This document shows, piece after piece, positions 10,813 to 22,150 of a stretch of DNA of 64,000 nt (positions within the stretch are counted from its first letter, which is position 1; each line of letters opens with the position of its first letter). The position numbers and the translations under genes are program-made. A model generated the notes under the pieces. That model was not told the origin of the DNA and searched no databases. It saw nothing but the letters and a program-made list of their open reading frames with translations. Source of the stretch: Rostrohypoxylon terebratum (lineage: Eukaryota; Ascomycota; Sordariomycetes; Xylariales; Hypoxylaceae); contig MU385883.1 in the NCBI GenBank assembly GCA_022497145.1, positions 1 to 64,000 of the forward strand, in the 5' to 3' direction.

Positions 10813-12420
10813 GATATTCGAGGAAAAAACGAGCAAATGATCACACATTCGGGAAGCTAGCATGGCATGGCGTTAGGTGGTGCTTAGCAGGCATCAAGCA
10901 TGAAGCATTTGAGCATCGAGTTTTAGCCTGGAACTGTATACCCCCTTTCCATAGCAAGGTAATCGGACGTTGCTTTACGTATTTACTTTAATTCTACCCA
11001 TGATTCTTTTATATCGTGTCTTGACTTTTAGTGAGTGCCTTGAAGGTGACCTTGGAGCTTAGATGTGGCTGCATAAAAAAACAACACGAAACTAGCCTGA
11101 CGGCTCGGTTCCTAACGATTCAGACGAACGTTATCGTTATTAAAACCTAGGTATTATTACCTATAGATCCTTAGAACTAGATATAAACATAATACACCTA
11201 GTTCTCTTACTTAGAATTGAAGTTCCCTTCAACTACCTAGGTACCTACCTAGTAGGTATTGGGCTGTAAGTTGTAGGATAGATTGTTAGAATAAATCTTC
11301 ACCATAGAATGAGTGTGCCCAATTTCTATCGGTCTTATGCATGTAATGATCCTACCATTTTTAGAATGATTCTCATAAATGTATGTTGCCGCCATGGTTA
11401 AATCTAGTACGAGCATTTGCTCGGTAGGCAGGGCATAAAAAATCCTCACAACAGTCACAAGACTCCGAACCAGTTCTCATGGTCTACATATCCATACAGT
11501 CACATCACACATGATTCAGCACGAGGCAAGAAGACACTATCAAAATTTTGCAAAAACTTTCTCTTTTTCAAGATCTCAGGACAAGAGCGCCAAGCTTCAT
11601 AAAGCTAGGGGCTTTCGAGTCGGGAGATTATCTTGCTGCTACTAACAGGAGGTATAGTAAGGTGTAATATGCAACGACGGGGCTCCGATGCGGCCGGCCC
11701 CCGTCCGTCCAGCAGTGCGAAACTGGGTATCATCAAATGCGGTTTTTTTTGGTGAAAGGAAAAAATAGAGGTGGTGGAGGTTTTTGAGAGGGTTAGATGT
11801 TTGGTTGTTGGGTGGTAGGTACGGGTGTGCACCTGTCTCTGCTGTTTGGTTTGAACGGTTGGTGAGTATGGGTTAGAGAACAGGCGGACTCTGGAATATG
11901 GTGGATGACGAGTGTATGTATAGAGGTTCTGAGGTAATAGTTTCATGGATTGAGTGATTAAGCAGTAGGTAGATCCCCTTCTGTGATTATTAGGTCGGAT
12001 ATCCTAGCCGGCTAGCCCGTGCAAATTCTCGTATGTTTCGGAACGGATAGAGCTGGTTCGGTAGTAAACGGTATGGTATGGTATGGTATGAGGCAAGTGT
12101 TCGTTATGACCAGCGAACAAATGCAAGTAAGGCTCTTCGTGTGAGATCGGAGTTGTAGCCGGTTGAATCATGCGATACGTCGGGTATTTTATGAGTCGAG
12201 CGCATCGCCTGTCAAACACTGCTGAAACCTCCCACACCCCTGAGCTTTGAAGACGTCTTCCGAAATAGAGATTTCGGGGTACTCGTGACTCCCAGCAACC
12301 CTAGAGATTTATGCGATGATAATGACAATGGCAATGTGATAGTAAGGACGTAGCTTCGTCCCAAACACCCCTCTCATCCCAACCCCAGCCAGCCAGCCCA
12401 TTGTCCCGATCCAGACCCGA
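10813..12420. other. Intergenic between convergent genes; no gene supported
   Basis: Holds the 3' ends of CDT2 and the 14-3-3-like gene. The stretch 11140-11270 is AT-rich with many CCTAGGTA-type short palindromes. A GTATG pentanucleotide repeat lies at 12071-12090. Short open frames here have no recognisable product. Confidence 0.5.
12071..12090. repeat. (GTATG)4 microsatellite
   Basis: Four perfect tandem copies of GTATG in the intergenic gap downstream of the 14-3-3-like gene. Confidence 0.9.
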
Positions 12421-13416
12421 TCATATCGGGTTCTCCATGCCCACAGGCGGCATGGGCGGCACAACCGTAGCGCTACTCTCCGCGCCCTGCGAGGTCCCCA
12501 ACGTGACGCTGGGGCTGGGGCGTCCGCCGCTTCGAGAGCCGCCGGCGCCGAGCCCGCGCTTCATCATCTTGCCGAGGACGGTGACGAGCTCGCAGGCGTC
12601 GTTGAACATGTCGTCGTCCATGCCCTCGCTCGCCTCATACACCTCCGCGATCGTGTCCCGCGCCAGCTTGCGGCTGCCCTCCTGGTCGTGCACGCACTCG
12701 TACAGGAACGCTGCGTACTCCGTCTTCACCGAGAGGCGTAACGAGTGCGAGCCCCAGAGCAACGTGTCCGCGAGCACACACGCTTCGCGGAAGTACTGGT
12801 GCGCGGTCGGGAGGTAGTCGACGTAGGGGAGGAGGAAGGCGGCCGCGGCTTCCGGGGTGAAGGGAGGAGGGGCTTGCGATTCGAAGCCCGGGGGAGGTGC
12901 GGGACCGCCTTGCTCGATCGGGTGCGTGGGCTGCACGGAGGTGCGCGCGAATCCGGCGCCGTCGCCTCGGTCCACGCCTTTTCCCTTATCCACACGCGGA
13001 GCGACCTGAGGCATCGTCGCGGCCGCCGCAGCCGCCGCCTCGGGCGTCGTCGCGATGCCGAGGGGGGACACGGGAGGGTTGTTGTGGAACTGCACGAAGA
13101 TGTGGTAGAAGGACGCGCGCAGCTTGTACGCGAGGACGCGCAGCTCGGCGTTGTCGCCGACCATGGGCAGCACGTATTGCTCGAGCATGACGAGGCCCTC
13201 GCGCGACAGCCAGATGATGTGGAAGTACAGCTCGAGGGACTGCGCCGATCGCGGCGTGTCGAGCCGGCGCGCCTTCTTGGCCTTCACCAGCTGGCCCGCC
13301 ACGTTGATCGATAGTCCCAGGATCTTGAAGAGCATCGATGCGAGCAGCGCGTTAGTCGGCTCGACCATCTTCGCCAGTCGTCCGAGGAACTTCTGGTCCA
13401 CCTCAGAGGATGCCAT
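12421..13416 (-). CDS. 14-3-3-like domain protein
   Basis: One exon of 331 aa from the ATG at 13416 (MASSEVDQKFLGRLAKMV); the longer open frame starts only with GTG. The all-helical N-terminal part (to about residue 120) and C-terminal part resemble 14-3-3 helices. LRASFYHIFVQF sits where 14-3-3 has the KGDYYRYLAE helix, and SHSLRLSVKTEYAAFLYECVHD resembles the HPIRLGLALNFSVFYYEI helix. An Ala/Pro-rich linker of roughly 60 residues (AAAAAAATMPQVAP to PPPFTPEAAAAF) separates the two and is absent from ordinary 14-3-3 proteins. The C-terminal tail is Gly/Ser/Pro-rich. The phosphoserine-binding triad is not obvious, so ligand binding is unproven. Coding GC content is higher than in the flanks. 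Confidence 0.6.
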   Translation of the reverse strand: MASSEVDQKFLGRLAKMVEPTNALLASMLFKILGLSINVAGQLVKAKKARRLDTPRSAQSLELYFHIIWLSREGLVMLEQYVLPMVGDNAELRVLAYKLRASFYHIFVQFHNNPPVSPLGIATTPEAAAAAAATMPQVAPRVDKGKGVDRGDGAGFARTSVQPTHPIEQGGPAPPPGFESQAPPPFTPEAAAAFLLPYVDYLPTAHQYFREACVLADTLLWGSHSLRLSVKTEYAAFLYECVHDQEGSRKLARDTIAEVYEASEGMDDDMFNDACELVTVLGKMMKRGLGAGGSRSGGRPSPSVTLGTSQGAESSATVVPPMPPVGMENPI

Positions 13417-14685
13417 TGGTGGTGGTGAGGGGATGGCGGATGCCACGACCCTGCGAAGTATGTGAGAAATGGGTCTGGGTGCGTGATTCGTAAAAATAAG
13501 GTAGAGGAATGAGTAGGTGATACTAGGGGGGAGTCATGGGGATGTGGGGTGGGAAGGGGAAGCGTTGATGCCCATAGGTTTGCTTATAGTACATGTAGCC
13601 AATGTACAATGACGCGTTGGGGCAGCATGGCAAATATCCATGCCTTACAGAGAGTGAGAAGTGCTCGGGAAGAAAAATTCACGTACCTCAGAAACCTACA
13701 GCTCCCTTGAGATTGCCCAGTCAGATGCAGATGATGCGCTTCTCCGAGTAAATCAGATTCCTTTTCAATGTGCAGAGATGAAGAGCTAAGCTCAGGTGTC
13801 TGTTTGTGGCAAACACTCAGTTTAAGGCACCTAGGTTTGAGAAATAGGAATATGTCCTATTGGGTGCCGGTTCTAATAGCGAGATGGTCTGCTTAGATCG
13901 AATCAAGTCGACAAGATGGAATCAGATCGAACTGCCGGTCAAGGCTGAGCTACGCCAACTGGCAAATTCGATCCAAACAATTTCTACAGACCGTAGATAA
14001 TATGAAAACGAGTGACTAGCAATTCGTCTCGGTCTCTACGTCAGCATGAGACGGAGTTGTTACTGGAAGAGTTGAGCCCGCGTGAACGGGCGTGAATCAT
14101 CGATCCAATGAACCACCTTGGTCTTTTTGTGAACGTAGACGACTTCTAGTCGATAGAGCTACGCGGGTTTTCCACACGAAACCTGATCCAAGAAAATACA
14201 AACCTAACCAAAATTAAACATTCGAAAAAATATTACAATAGACTAGCGTTACGATATATTAGCTGGCGCGAGCTCATCGGTCCACATCCGTACCAGCGAA
14301 AAGGGGGAGCACAGCAACACCATTGGAGGGGGGACTACTGACCAATATGATACAGCGAAAGTAATACACAGGCAGACAGACCCAGACACGATGGTTCCGG
14401 ACGGGGTTGAATGCGAGATAGCAATTATTAAAATACTTTTTAAAAAATGATTAGCCGAGGTGGAAATAGTGTGGTGAGAGACGGAGGCTGAAGTAGGGCG
14501 GCGAGGGCGGCGGCGGCGGTAGGTGTACTGAGGCCTGTTCGATCGTGAAGCATTTCGACGTCAGTAGCGCGCGCACTTGTTTTTTTTTTCTCCGCTGATC
14601 TAATCGTATGGCCGCTGATCAAGGTGCGCGATGGTATGTATAATTATGTATATATAGGATCTCCGCCTAGGACCGGGGCAGTACC

Positions 14686-14740
14686 TGGAATTGGGAACTG
14701 GAACTGGAATTGGGAATTGGAACTGGAACTGGAACTGGGA
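14686..14740. repeat. Imperfect hexanucleotide repeat (TGGAAC/TGGGAA)n
   Basis: About nine tandem hexamers alternating TGGAAT, TGGGAA, TGGAAC and similar units, inside the gene-free region. Confidence 0.85.
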
Positions 14741-15768
14741 CCGGCAACGCTATTCTTTTCGCGATCCCAAGTACCACCGGTGGCGGTGTGAGGTCAACGG
14801 GCGTTCTCGAAACTTGTTAGTCTTAGTATCCCAGGCTTTCGGTTTCGAACTATGTGGAGTTATCTCCCGCTATATTCGACTGGAATATCGTCGAAGAAAC
14901 TCCTGGCCCCCGCGAAACTTCTAAGCGGCTCCGTAAGTCGACATTAGCGTTGAGGCGTGTGTGGTTCTCAAAGGGGTCTGTAGGGAGTAGAGAGGTCACA
15001 ATGAGACGCGATCTTGGTTATGGTATTGGTGGTGGGTGGTGGGTGGTGATGCATGAGCCTCTTTCGGGCAGCTTCTCTTCTTCCTTTCTTCTCTAATAAG
15101 GGGGACACACGGTGGATGGTAAATAATGTTTTGTGTACTCGCGCTTATGCATGTAGATGCATATGTACGAGGATGTCTGGGCGAGATCCGCGTGGGAGGA
15201 AAATAAAAATAATCCAATTTTGAGGAGAGCTCCAGCTGCAGGACAACGTTCTTTGCATGAACGGACAAGGCGCCCTAGTAGGCTTCTGAGCGAGCGAGTG
15301 AGTGAGAGCGACAAGCTTTCAGTACTGTTGCAGATACGCGCGTCCGCGTCGGTCGTTTCCCTATAGGCGCTTCGACCTCTCTGATGCGACGTTGAACCGG
15401 AGCTGGGGAAACGCGAACCCAATGTCGAGAAAACGGGGAAGAAAATGAAAAGATATTAGTGTCAAGAAGCCATAGCCATATCCAAATACCACGAGCCTTG
15501 TGTAGTACTTGTACCGGGTACAGACAGTTAAGTTTCCGATCTTGAAGGGAACGTGCTGTTGGTGACAGACGAATAAGAGGCCGTTTATCGTGCAGCAACT
15601 TTGATGCAAGATGAGTTGTCCAACTCCCGGGGACCGTCAGAGCTGAGTGGACGGGAAGGATCAGTCAACAGGACCAGAACGAAGGGCGACTGGTAGTAGT
15701 GTAGTTTTACAGCACCATCCGCGATCCACGGTCCTGTGGATTGTAGGGTCCTAGGTCCAACAGCTTAA

Positions 15769-15808
15769 ACACCTAGACACCTAGACACCCAGACACCTAG
15801 ACCACCTA
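15769..15808. repeat. Short tandem repeat (ACACCTAGAC)n
   Basis: About four imperfect decamer copies containing CACCTAGACA, one with CCAGACA. It is flanked by further CCTAG-containing sequence. Confidence 0.85.
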
Positions 15809-16326
15809 AGTAGGAGGCTAGGACATCCAAACCAGACAAGTAGACACCAAGCTAACAGCAGGGGAGGAAATTCGGGTCCGAGCCGGAAATTCGAGTAGAC
15901 AATGCTGTGTAACTTTTAAATATTATAATTATGATGTTAGGCTCTTGAGACTCTGACACTCTGAGACTCTAGACGGGACGTTGGGAGATCATAGACTCTT
16001 AGTCTTTTGCCTATCGAATGCCAACCTTCGCTTTGGGGGAGATAGGAGAACGTTGATTGATCAAAAGAAAGAAGACAATTATTATTAGGAGTCAGCTTCG
16101 AACAAGCCCAGAAAATTACTTTTTCCCTACTTATGACGGGTCCAGCCGCGGCGCGCAAACACGTCCCAAAATGTAAAAATTTCCAGGAACGACAGGGGTC
16201 AGGGGTTAAAGGGGGACTGGGACTGGCAGACTGGGACTTATTATCAACGTCTTTAATCGTCAATCTTTTCCCTCTCCAAAGTTCCCGAGTCCTTTTTTTC
16301 CCAAGTCTGTACCTACTTCAGGTCTC

Positions 16327-16456
16327 GGGGGGGGGGGGGGGGGGGGGGGGGCCAAACCCCGACCCAAGGAGGATAATCAAAAAACACCCAAAATGACAAA
16401 GAAGATCATAAAAAAAACCAACATTGGAAAAGTTTGTTAAATATGNNNNNNNNNNG

Positions 16457-16504
<48 letters not shown>
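16327..16504. repeat. Poly-G tract, 10-N assembly gap and poly-C tract
   Basis: Positions 16327-16351 are 25 consecutive G; 16446-16455 are N; 16457-16504 are 48 consecutive C. On one strand this is an inverted arrangement of homopolymers around 104 bases of AT-rich sequence and the gap. Long G/C homopolymers break short-read assembly, so the true length and order here are unknown. Confidence 0.95.
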
Positions 16505-19459
16505 TACCCAGGTCCCAAGTGCGATGATGAATCATGCCGCGATATGAAGACATTGAGATATCTCATCGACAAGATTCGAATATTGTTGTAATATATATCA
16601 TTTTCTTGATCGAGTTTTTCGAGGATCGGTTTCATATCCCTCATTAACTGAATCAGGTTTAAGGGTATAGTTCGTATCTTATATTACGACTCTAGATGGT
16701 TGAGGTGTTCAGTGTTTGAGCTCAATTACGGACCAAAAGAACGATGCCATCCTTTTTTACTACTTAGTATTCCGTGCCGTGGCTACGGGATTTTTTTAGT
16801 TTGCGGTCTAATGCCACGATACTATGTCTTAGACATTTGAGCCATCCTCATACAGTCTAAGTCATGGGGCGTAAAGACACAGATCGGAATAGTCTGAGGC
16901 AAGGTACAGAGAAGCTTGGGGAAGCTTGTATGAAAATGGAATATGGATGGAATATGGATGGTAACTCGCGGCTAGCCACCATTGTGATACGGACACCCGC
17001 CTGGAATATCCATGTGGTGTATTCACCGAAGTGCAGCTGGTTTAGGGACTCTTCGCCGTATTTTTGACCTACTGAATAGCCCTCTCACGATGCGATAATC
17101 GTCAATTCCTGGGGTCCTGAGGTATTGGCGTAAAAGGGATACGCGCATCGCAAATCCGCAAATCCACAGTTTGCTGTGTCGCGGATGATGACAGGGGAGC
17201 CCGACCGGGGGGATGATCCATTGACCAATAGCCAAAGAGAAGAGACAGATTTCCGATCCCCAACCACCCGAATTTCTCATTTGAGGTGGGTTGTGGGCGT
17301 CGTGGGTGGCGGTTGATCCTACATATAACCCTCTGCTATTAATAATGACGGAGCTAACCTCTCAGTTGACGTAGCTGGTCTTTTGTATCGAGAGCTAGTG
17401 TACTTCGTACATAGTAGAGAACGCAACAATCTTAACCAGACGTTGCCGTTGGGACGTATCATCTCACATAACGATTCCAGTTCGCTATAGAAGATGAGAG
17501 AAAGCAAGAATGGACATGTAACTCGTTCCCCGCTCCGGGTCGTCGAATATGCGACCTGCTCAAGTATCCTGTCCCACTATCCACTCAGAGTCTCAGCGGT
17601 CTCCGTCAATTTATTTTGAAGGTTACGGAACCTGCGGCCTCATCACAAATCCTGACTACCGACGCTCCACTACCACTGTAGACACGCGCAACAAACTACA
17701 CTAGGACTGGCGGTGAAGACACGCTGCGCGGATTTCTGCTCTCTCCCTTCTTCCACGCTGTTGGCGCGGAAAGGCCGTATCACAGCTCTTAAGGGGGTTA
17801 TAGTCCTATTGTCCTAGGAGGACGACAATCTTTTCTACAAATGATATATGCGAAACGACCACGGTTTTCCGCCTATTCGAGGAGCAAACTTGCAAGAGTA
17901 GCATTCGGCAAGCAGCTGAGTATATGCCATCATCGTGTCCGTTTAGCAGCGAGTTAGCTGTGGAACTGCAGCGAATAGTGCCCTGATTCGACGACCTAGC
18001 TGCATGTCGCAGCAGCTCATACATACATTACATACCTAACCATGTATGCATGCAGCCCTACAGTAGATACTACTTCCCAGGGCTGGATCAAACAGAGTGC
18101 CCATGACTGACCGAAGATATATAAGACTTGCTTGTCATTCGTCAAATTTGGGAACCTTTCAGAATTGTTCGATGATCTGGATGTATACCTAGTATGCTAT
18201 CTACCTAAGAATTTACGATTGGCGCCAGATGTCTCACTGAAGCTGCATAGTATGAGAGACATTCATGCCTTGGAAGTCGTGTGCTTCACATGCTACCATT
18301 AAAATAGCCGCATATAGCACAACGCTACAGAGAAATGAGATCTTCGATGAGCATTGCTTGGGGGTTTTCTGCGCTTGAAGTGGGGTGTATTCTTTTGACG
18401 CCGATATTGACGCCAAATCCATATCACCAGCCAATGGCGCAACTGTCTAATATACTACAACTTGAAATTTGGTTTTACTATTATTCTGGAGAAGAAAAGG
18501 ACCAGTCAAATTCGATTATATGACTTTAGATCACATAACTTACCTAGTATGGGGAAGCACCACAGGTGAAAGCAGACGCCTCGAGAATTAGCTTGTAGCT
18601 GACTCCTGCAGTAACACCCCAGAGTATCTACCTACCTACGCATGATTTCCATCATCACTTTCAATTGCCGGTTCTCACGCGAGGCTCTACTCCTATATGT
18701 GCATCAAGAGGATGCCACGTATGTAGTCACTTTACTAAGTCCCAACATATCATAACTGGCTTCATTAGTCTGCGGCGAGTGATCTGTAAGCGTCTTGGCG
18801 GCAGTCGTCGGTATCGTTTAGGGAGACAAGAAAGCATTCTAATTATGACTGCGAAGCTGGCTAGGGACCGTCTTTCCGTGAATCCTAACATCATAATAAC
18901 ATCACTGAGAATACCAACGTATATTACAACTTTCACCCGCGTTTAGCCAACTATAATTGATCTCACGTAGTCACAGAGCCTCGTCGATCTCAGGCGAGCC
19001 AATTCCACCAGCGTCTATCGCGTTGACTGAATAGAAATCAGATTTAGAAGAAAGACGCGAAACCAAATCTATTTCTAGGATGTAGTTCAGCGTATCTCAT
19101 GTACAACCCAAGTGAATCCCTAGCGCCGATACCCATCTATCCATTCTACCCCTATCCACCATGCCCAACCCATACTACCATCATCACCTCCATGATCCTA
19201 AGCCGTCATGTCCACTCCTTCTAATGTCTGTGTAACCGCTAAAGCAAGTAGGTCATCGAAACCTCACGCCTCCACCCCTCTCACTAACCGGTGTACACCG
19301 GCCGGAAACCTTCCCCCTATCCCTATCCCTCTCCATTTCCCATTCTCCACTTCCTCTACTCGCCCTATTCCCTCTCGCAGCAAGTCGTTCCCTCTTCTCC
19401 TTCTCGACGACCACGCTATCCCGACTCCTCAGACTCAGTACCCGCGACGGTCCGCACCA

Positions 19460-20581
19460 CTAAGCCGCGGTAGCTGCCTCGTACTCCGTACCGCACACGT
19501 CGTCGAGTTCTCCCACGAGCCCGACCATCTGCTCGAAGATATCCCTCGCCTCGTTGACCACGTCCTCGATCTCCGCGGGCGAGAGCACGCTCGTGGCCTC
19601 CGCGACGCGCGCCTTGAACGCTTGTCTGAGGTCCTGGCCGTCGGCCGGCGTGTCGAAGCGGAAGAAGGAAAGGGGGTGTTTCAGCTCTCTTTCCTTCCCA
19701 TCCCCATCCCCATCCCCATCCCTTTCCCCTTCTACCTCCTTCCCCACAACCTTCGCCCCGTCCTTCTCCCCAATCGCCAACTCCGACCCCGGAAACGTAC
19801 CCGGCATAGTAGCCTTCCCTCCCCTTCCCCCCTCTCCACCCAAAGCCCCCTCTCTTTCTTCATCCTCTAACTCTGTCGGACTGACCTCTTCGTCTTCGTC
19901 TTCGTCTTCATCCTGATCCTGCTCCAGCTCCAAATCCGGGTCCTCATACAGCGGCCCCCAAAACCGATCCCCCACATCGACGCGCTCAAGCGCCGCCCGG
20001 ATAAAGCGGCCGCCCGCGAACAGCGCCATGTACAGCACCCAAGCGTACGCGAGCAGCGCGTGCGGCCTCTCCCCCGCCGTCTCCCTCGCGCGCGCCACCA
20101 TCGCGGCCAGCGCGGGCGACTCGCGCGGCGTGTTCTGGAGCTGCGCTGCTAGGTCCGCGGCGCTCCAGCCCGTGATCTGGGACAGGTCAGCCGAGAGGGA
20201 CGCCGAGCGCGAGAGCGTGGGGAAGTGCGTTGCGGCTAGGACGGCGTGGATGCGGGGCGCCACTTTGGGGTGGGAGGTGGATGGTGCGTCGTCTGTGGGG
20301 AGGCCGGAGGCGGAGGGAGTGGTGGTGGTGGTGGAGAGGGCGATGGGGGTTTCTAGGATTTCCTGCCAGAGCGTCTCGAAGGTCATGTATATGGGCGCGA
20401 TGTGTAGCAGTCCTTGCACGTAGTTCGATGCATCGTTAGCGTGGGGTGGGAGAGCTAGGCGGAGACGGAGAATGATGAGTTTGTTTAGCCTGGTATGGAC
20501 GGAACGGGTAGCGATGTTGATAGCTTCTCCTAGGGTGCGGGACTCGGGAGTTGCGCCGGCGTCTTGAGTAGCGGACGGCAT
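19460..20581 (-). CDS. Heme-oxygenase-like protein
   Basis: A single exon encoding 373 aa. It opens with TLGEAINIATRSVHTRLNKL, where the His matches the proximal heme ligand region of heme oxygenases. Then come NYVQGLLHIAPIYMTFETLW and the HALLAYAWVLYMALFAGGRFI block typical of fungal HO-fold proteins, with an amphipathic C-terminal region (LRQAFKARV to ARDIFEQMVGLVGELDDV). About 75 residues of low-complexity acidic insert (EDEDEDEE and DGDGDGDG, from GTCTTC and CCCCAT tandem codon repeats on the plus strand) split the domain. Heme oxygenases convert heme to biliverdin, Fe2+ and CO. The C-terminus lacks the hydrophobic tail anchor seen in yeast Hmx1, which suggests a soluble protein. Catalysis is not proven; HO-fold proteins without activity are known. 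Confidence 0.75.
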   Translation of the reverse strand: MPSATQDAGATPESRTLGEAINIATRSVHTRLNKLIILRLRLALPPHANDASNYVQGLLHIAPIYMTFETLWQEILETPIALSTTTTTPSASGLPTDDAPSTSHPKVAPRIHAVLAATHFPTLSRSASLSADLSQITGWSAADLAAQLQNTPRESPALAAMVARARETAGERPHALLAYAWVLYMALFAGGRFIRAALERVDVGDRFWGPLYEDPDLELEQDQDEDEDEDEEVSPTELEDEEREGALGGEGGRGGKATMPGTFPGSELAIGEKDGAKVVGKEVEGERDGDGDGDGKERELKHPLSFFRFDTPADGQDLRQAFKARVAEATSVLSPAEIEDVVNEARDIFEQMVGLVGELDDVCGTEYEAATAA

Positions 20582-22150
20582 GATGGTAGTTGATTAGGTA
20601 GGTTTGTTTGTGAAATGGCCCTTAGTCCGGTAAGTGATCCTGGATGTCCTTTGTCCTCTATTCGGAGTTAAGGGGGTTTGATCCGTTTAGATCTTTAGGT
20701 AGGACTATGAAGAGGGTTGTGGTATAGGATATTATATATTCCTAGGTATGTCGAATCAAGCAAACGAGGCTGAGCTGGGATGTGTGTGAGGGCTGACCAG
20801 GAGGCCGCTCGGGAGTCAGTGGCCAGATGACTTATGTAGTAGTAAGTCTAGTCACGTCCACTGCCCAACAACTATGGTCATGGCTTCATGGTACTTTCCA
20901 GAGTAATTAACCGTAGCCCGCATATGGTATTCGAACTTTCCCGGATCAAGTTGTTTGCGCCAGTCAAACAACGCGGTAAGAGCAATGTTGAGAGCCTCAC
21001 TTCGCCAAGCACGAAGATCTCGCACAACGGGAAGCAACGAGGCGTCTTATGCAGCCAAACGCATACCTCGCTTTCTCAGACTCGCTTAAAATAGTCTGGC
21101 AGGCAGAAATGCGGCTGACCCAACAGTTTGGAGGGGTCTATTGTAATGGCATGTGATCCCTTTGGGTCTCCTCTCACGGGCTGTTCGGCGGTGACTGCAG
21201 CGATAGCATCCGTTTGACGGACCGGCAATAAATATTGGGATATTATGCCTGAATAGAATAACTTGGAATTGTGATAATAAATATCAAAATATCAGTACCT
21301 ATTGTTTGTTACCTATGAACAGAGAGGTATAACAAACATTCTAAGGGGAGTCTCACCAGTCAGTCTAAACCGACACCCTACCCCAAACACAACGTTGAAC
21401 TCAACAGTATTCTGGGGTTTGGTGTTTGGTCAGAATAAGGGTTGAGTTTCGTCTGAATAAAATCGGCCAAAACATGAAACAAACCATACGAATTCAGAAT
21501 CATTGATGTCATTGTTATAAATCCGTGTACACGAAGCTAGAAGCTAGCGCCGCCTGGGCTGTCTAGCTCAATAACCCCGGGTACCTATTAAAAGCAAAAC
21601 AATCTATATGTGAGGATCTGATTATATAAGAACGCAAGACAGAATGTCTGGTGGCGCCAGTGAGTTGAGTTTGAGTTCGAACAACTTACTACGTCGTATT
21701 GTAGCCGTACCGTAGGCGACTCATCTCGGATAGACACATCCAAGGATCGATCTTACTAGGCGATCTACTCGAGTTGAAACTATCTTGCCGATATGGTTTC
21801 TATGGTTCCTAAATATGGGGGTTACTTGGGCAAACATGCCGCTGCTTCACTAGGACGACCATACTTACATCTCTTAGAAACAACTGGGCTTTGGTAGCCT
21901 CCGCGTATATCTGTCGAATATGTACGTCATTTTTCATGTATGGTACAGTTCCAAGGATCTCAAACGATACCCATTCTATGATACCTTTAGTCTAGTATGC
22001 CTAGGTAGGTAGTATGCAAATAAGCTCTACTTGGTATCTATATATATGCGCCAGTCGAACCAGTGACCGGTCTACTCCCAATTATCCCAACCGTGACGCC
22101 GGACCCCTATTAGTGCTACCTGAGAGACCAAAATGTCCAGGAGCGCAGAG
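20582..22150. other. Intergenic, no gene supported
   Basis: About 1.6 kb separating two minus-strand genes. The stretch 21361-21470 contains imperfect inverted sequences (CCCCAAACAC against GTTTGGTGTTTGG, and GTTGAACTCAAC) and could fold, but no transposon features are visible. The first 150 bases form the likely promoter of the heme-oxygenase-like gene. Confidence 0.45.

Larger units (their letters stand above)
13417..19459. other. Six-kb gene-free stretch
   Basis: Between the start codon of the 14-3-3-like gene and the stop of the heme-oxygenase-like gene I see no open frame with credible protein character on either strand, and no tRNA or 5S rRNA. It contains several simple repeats (14686-14740, 15769-15808, listed separately) and the assembly gap. 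The stretch 15940-15975 repeats GACTCT-type units. It may hold long UTRs, a non-coding RNA or a degraded element. Confidence 0.5.

Noticed and set aside
13417..13446. Longer start for the 14-3-3-like protein
   Set aside because: It relies on GTG. The in-frame ATG at 13416 precedes the conserved sequence.
21361..21470. Possible MITE with inverted ends
   Set aside because: The inverted arms are short and imperfect and no target-site duplication is visible.
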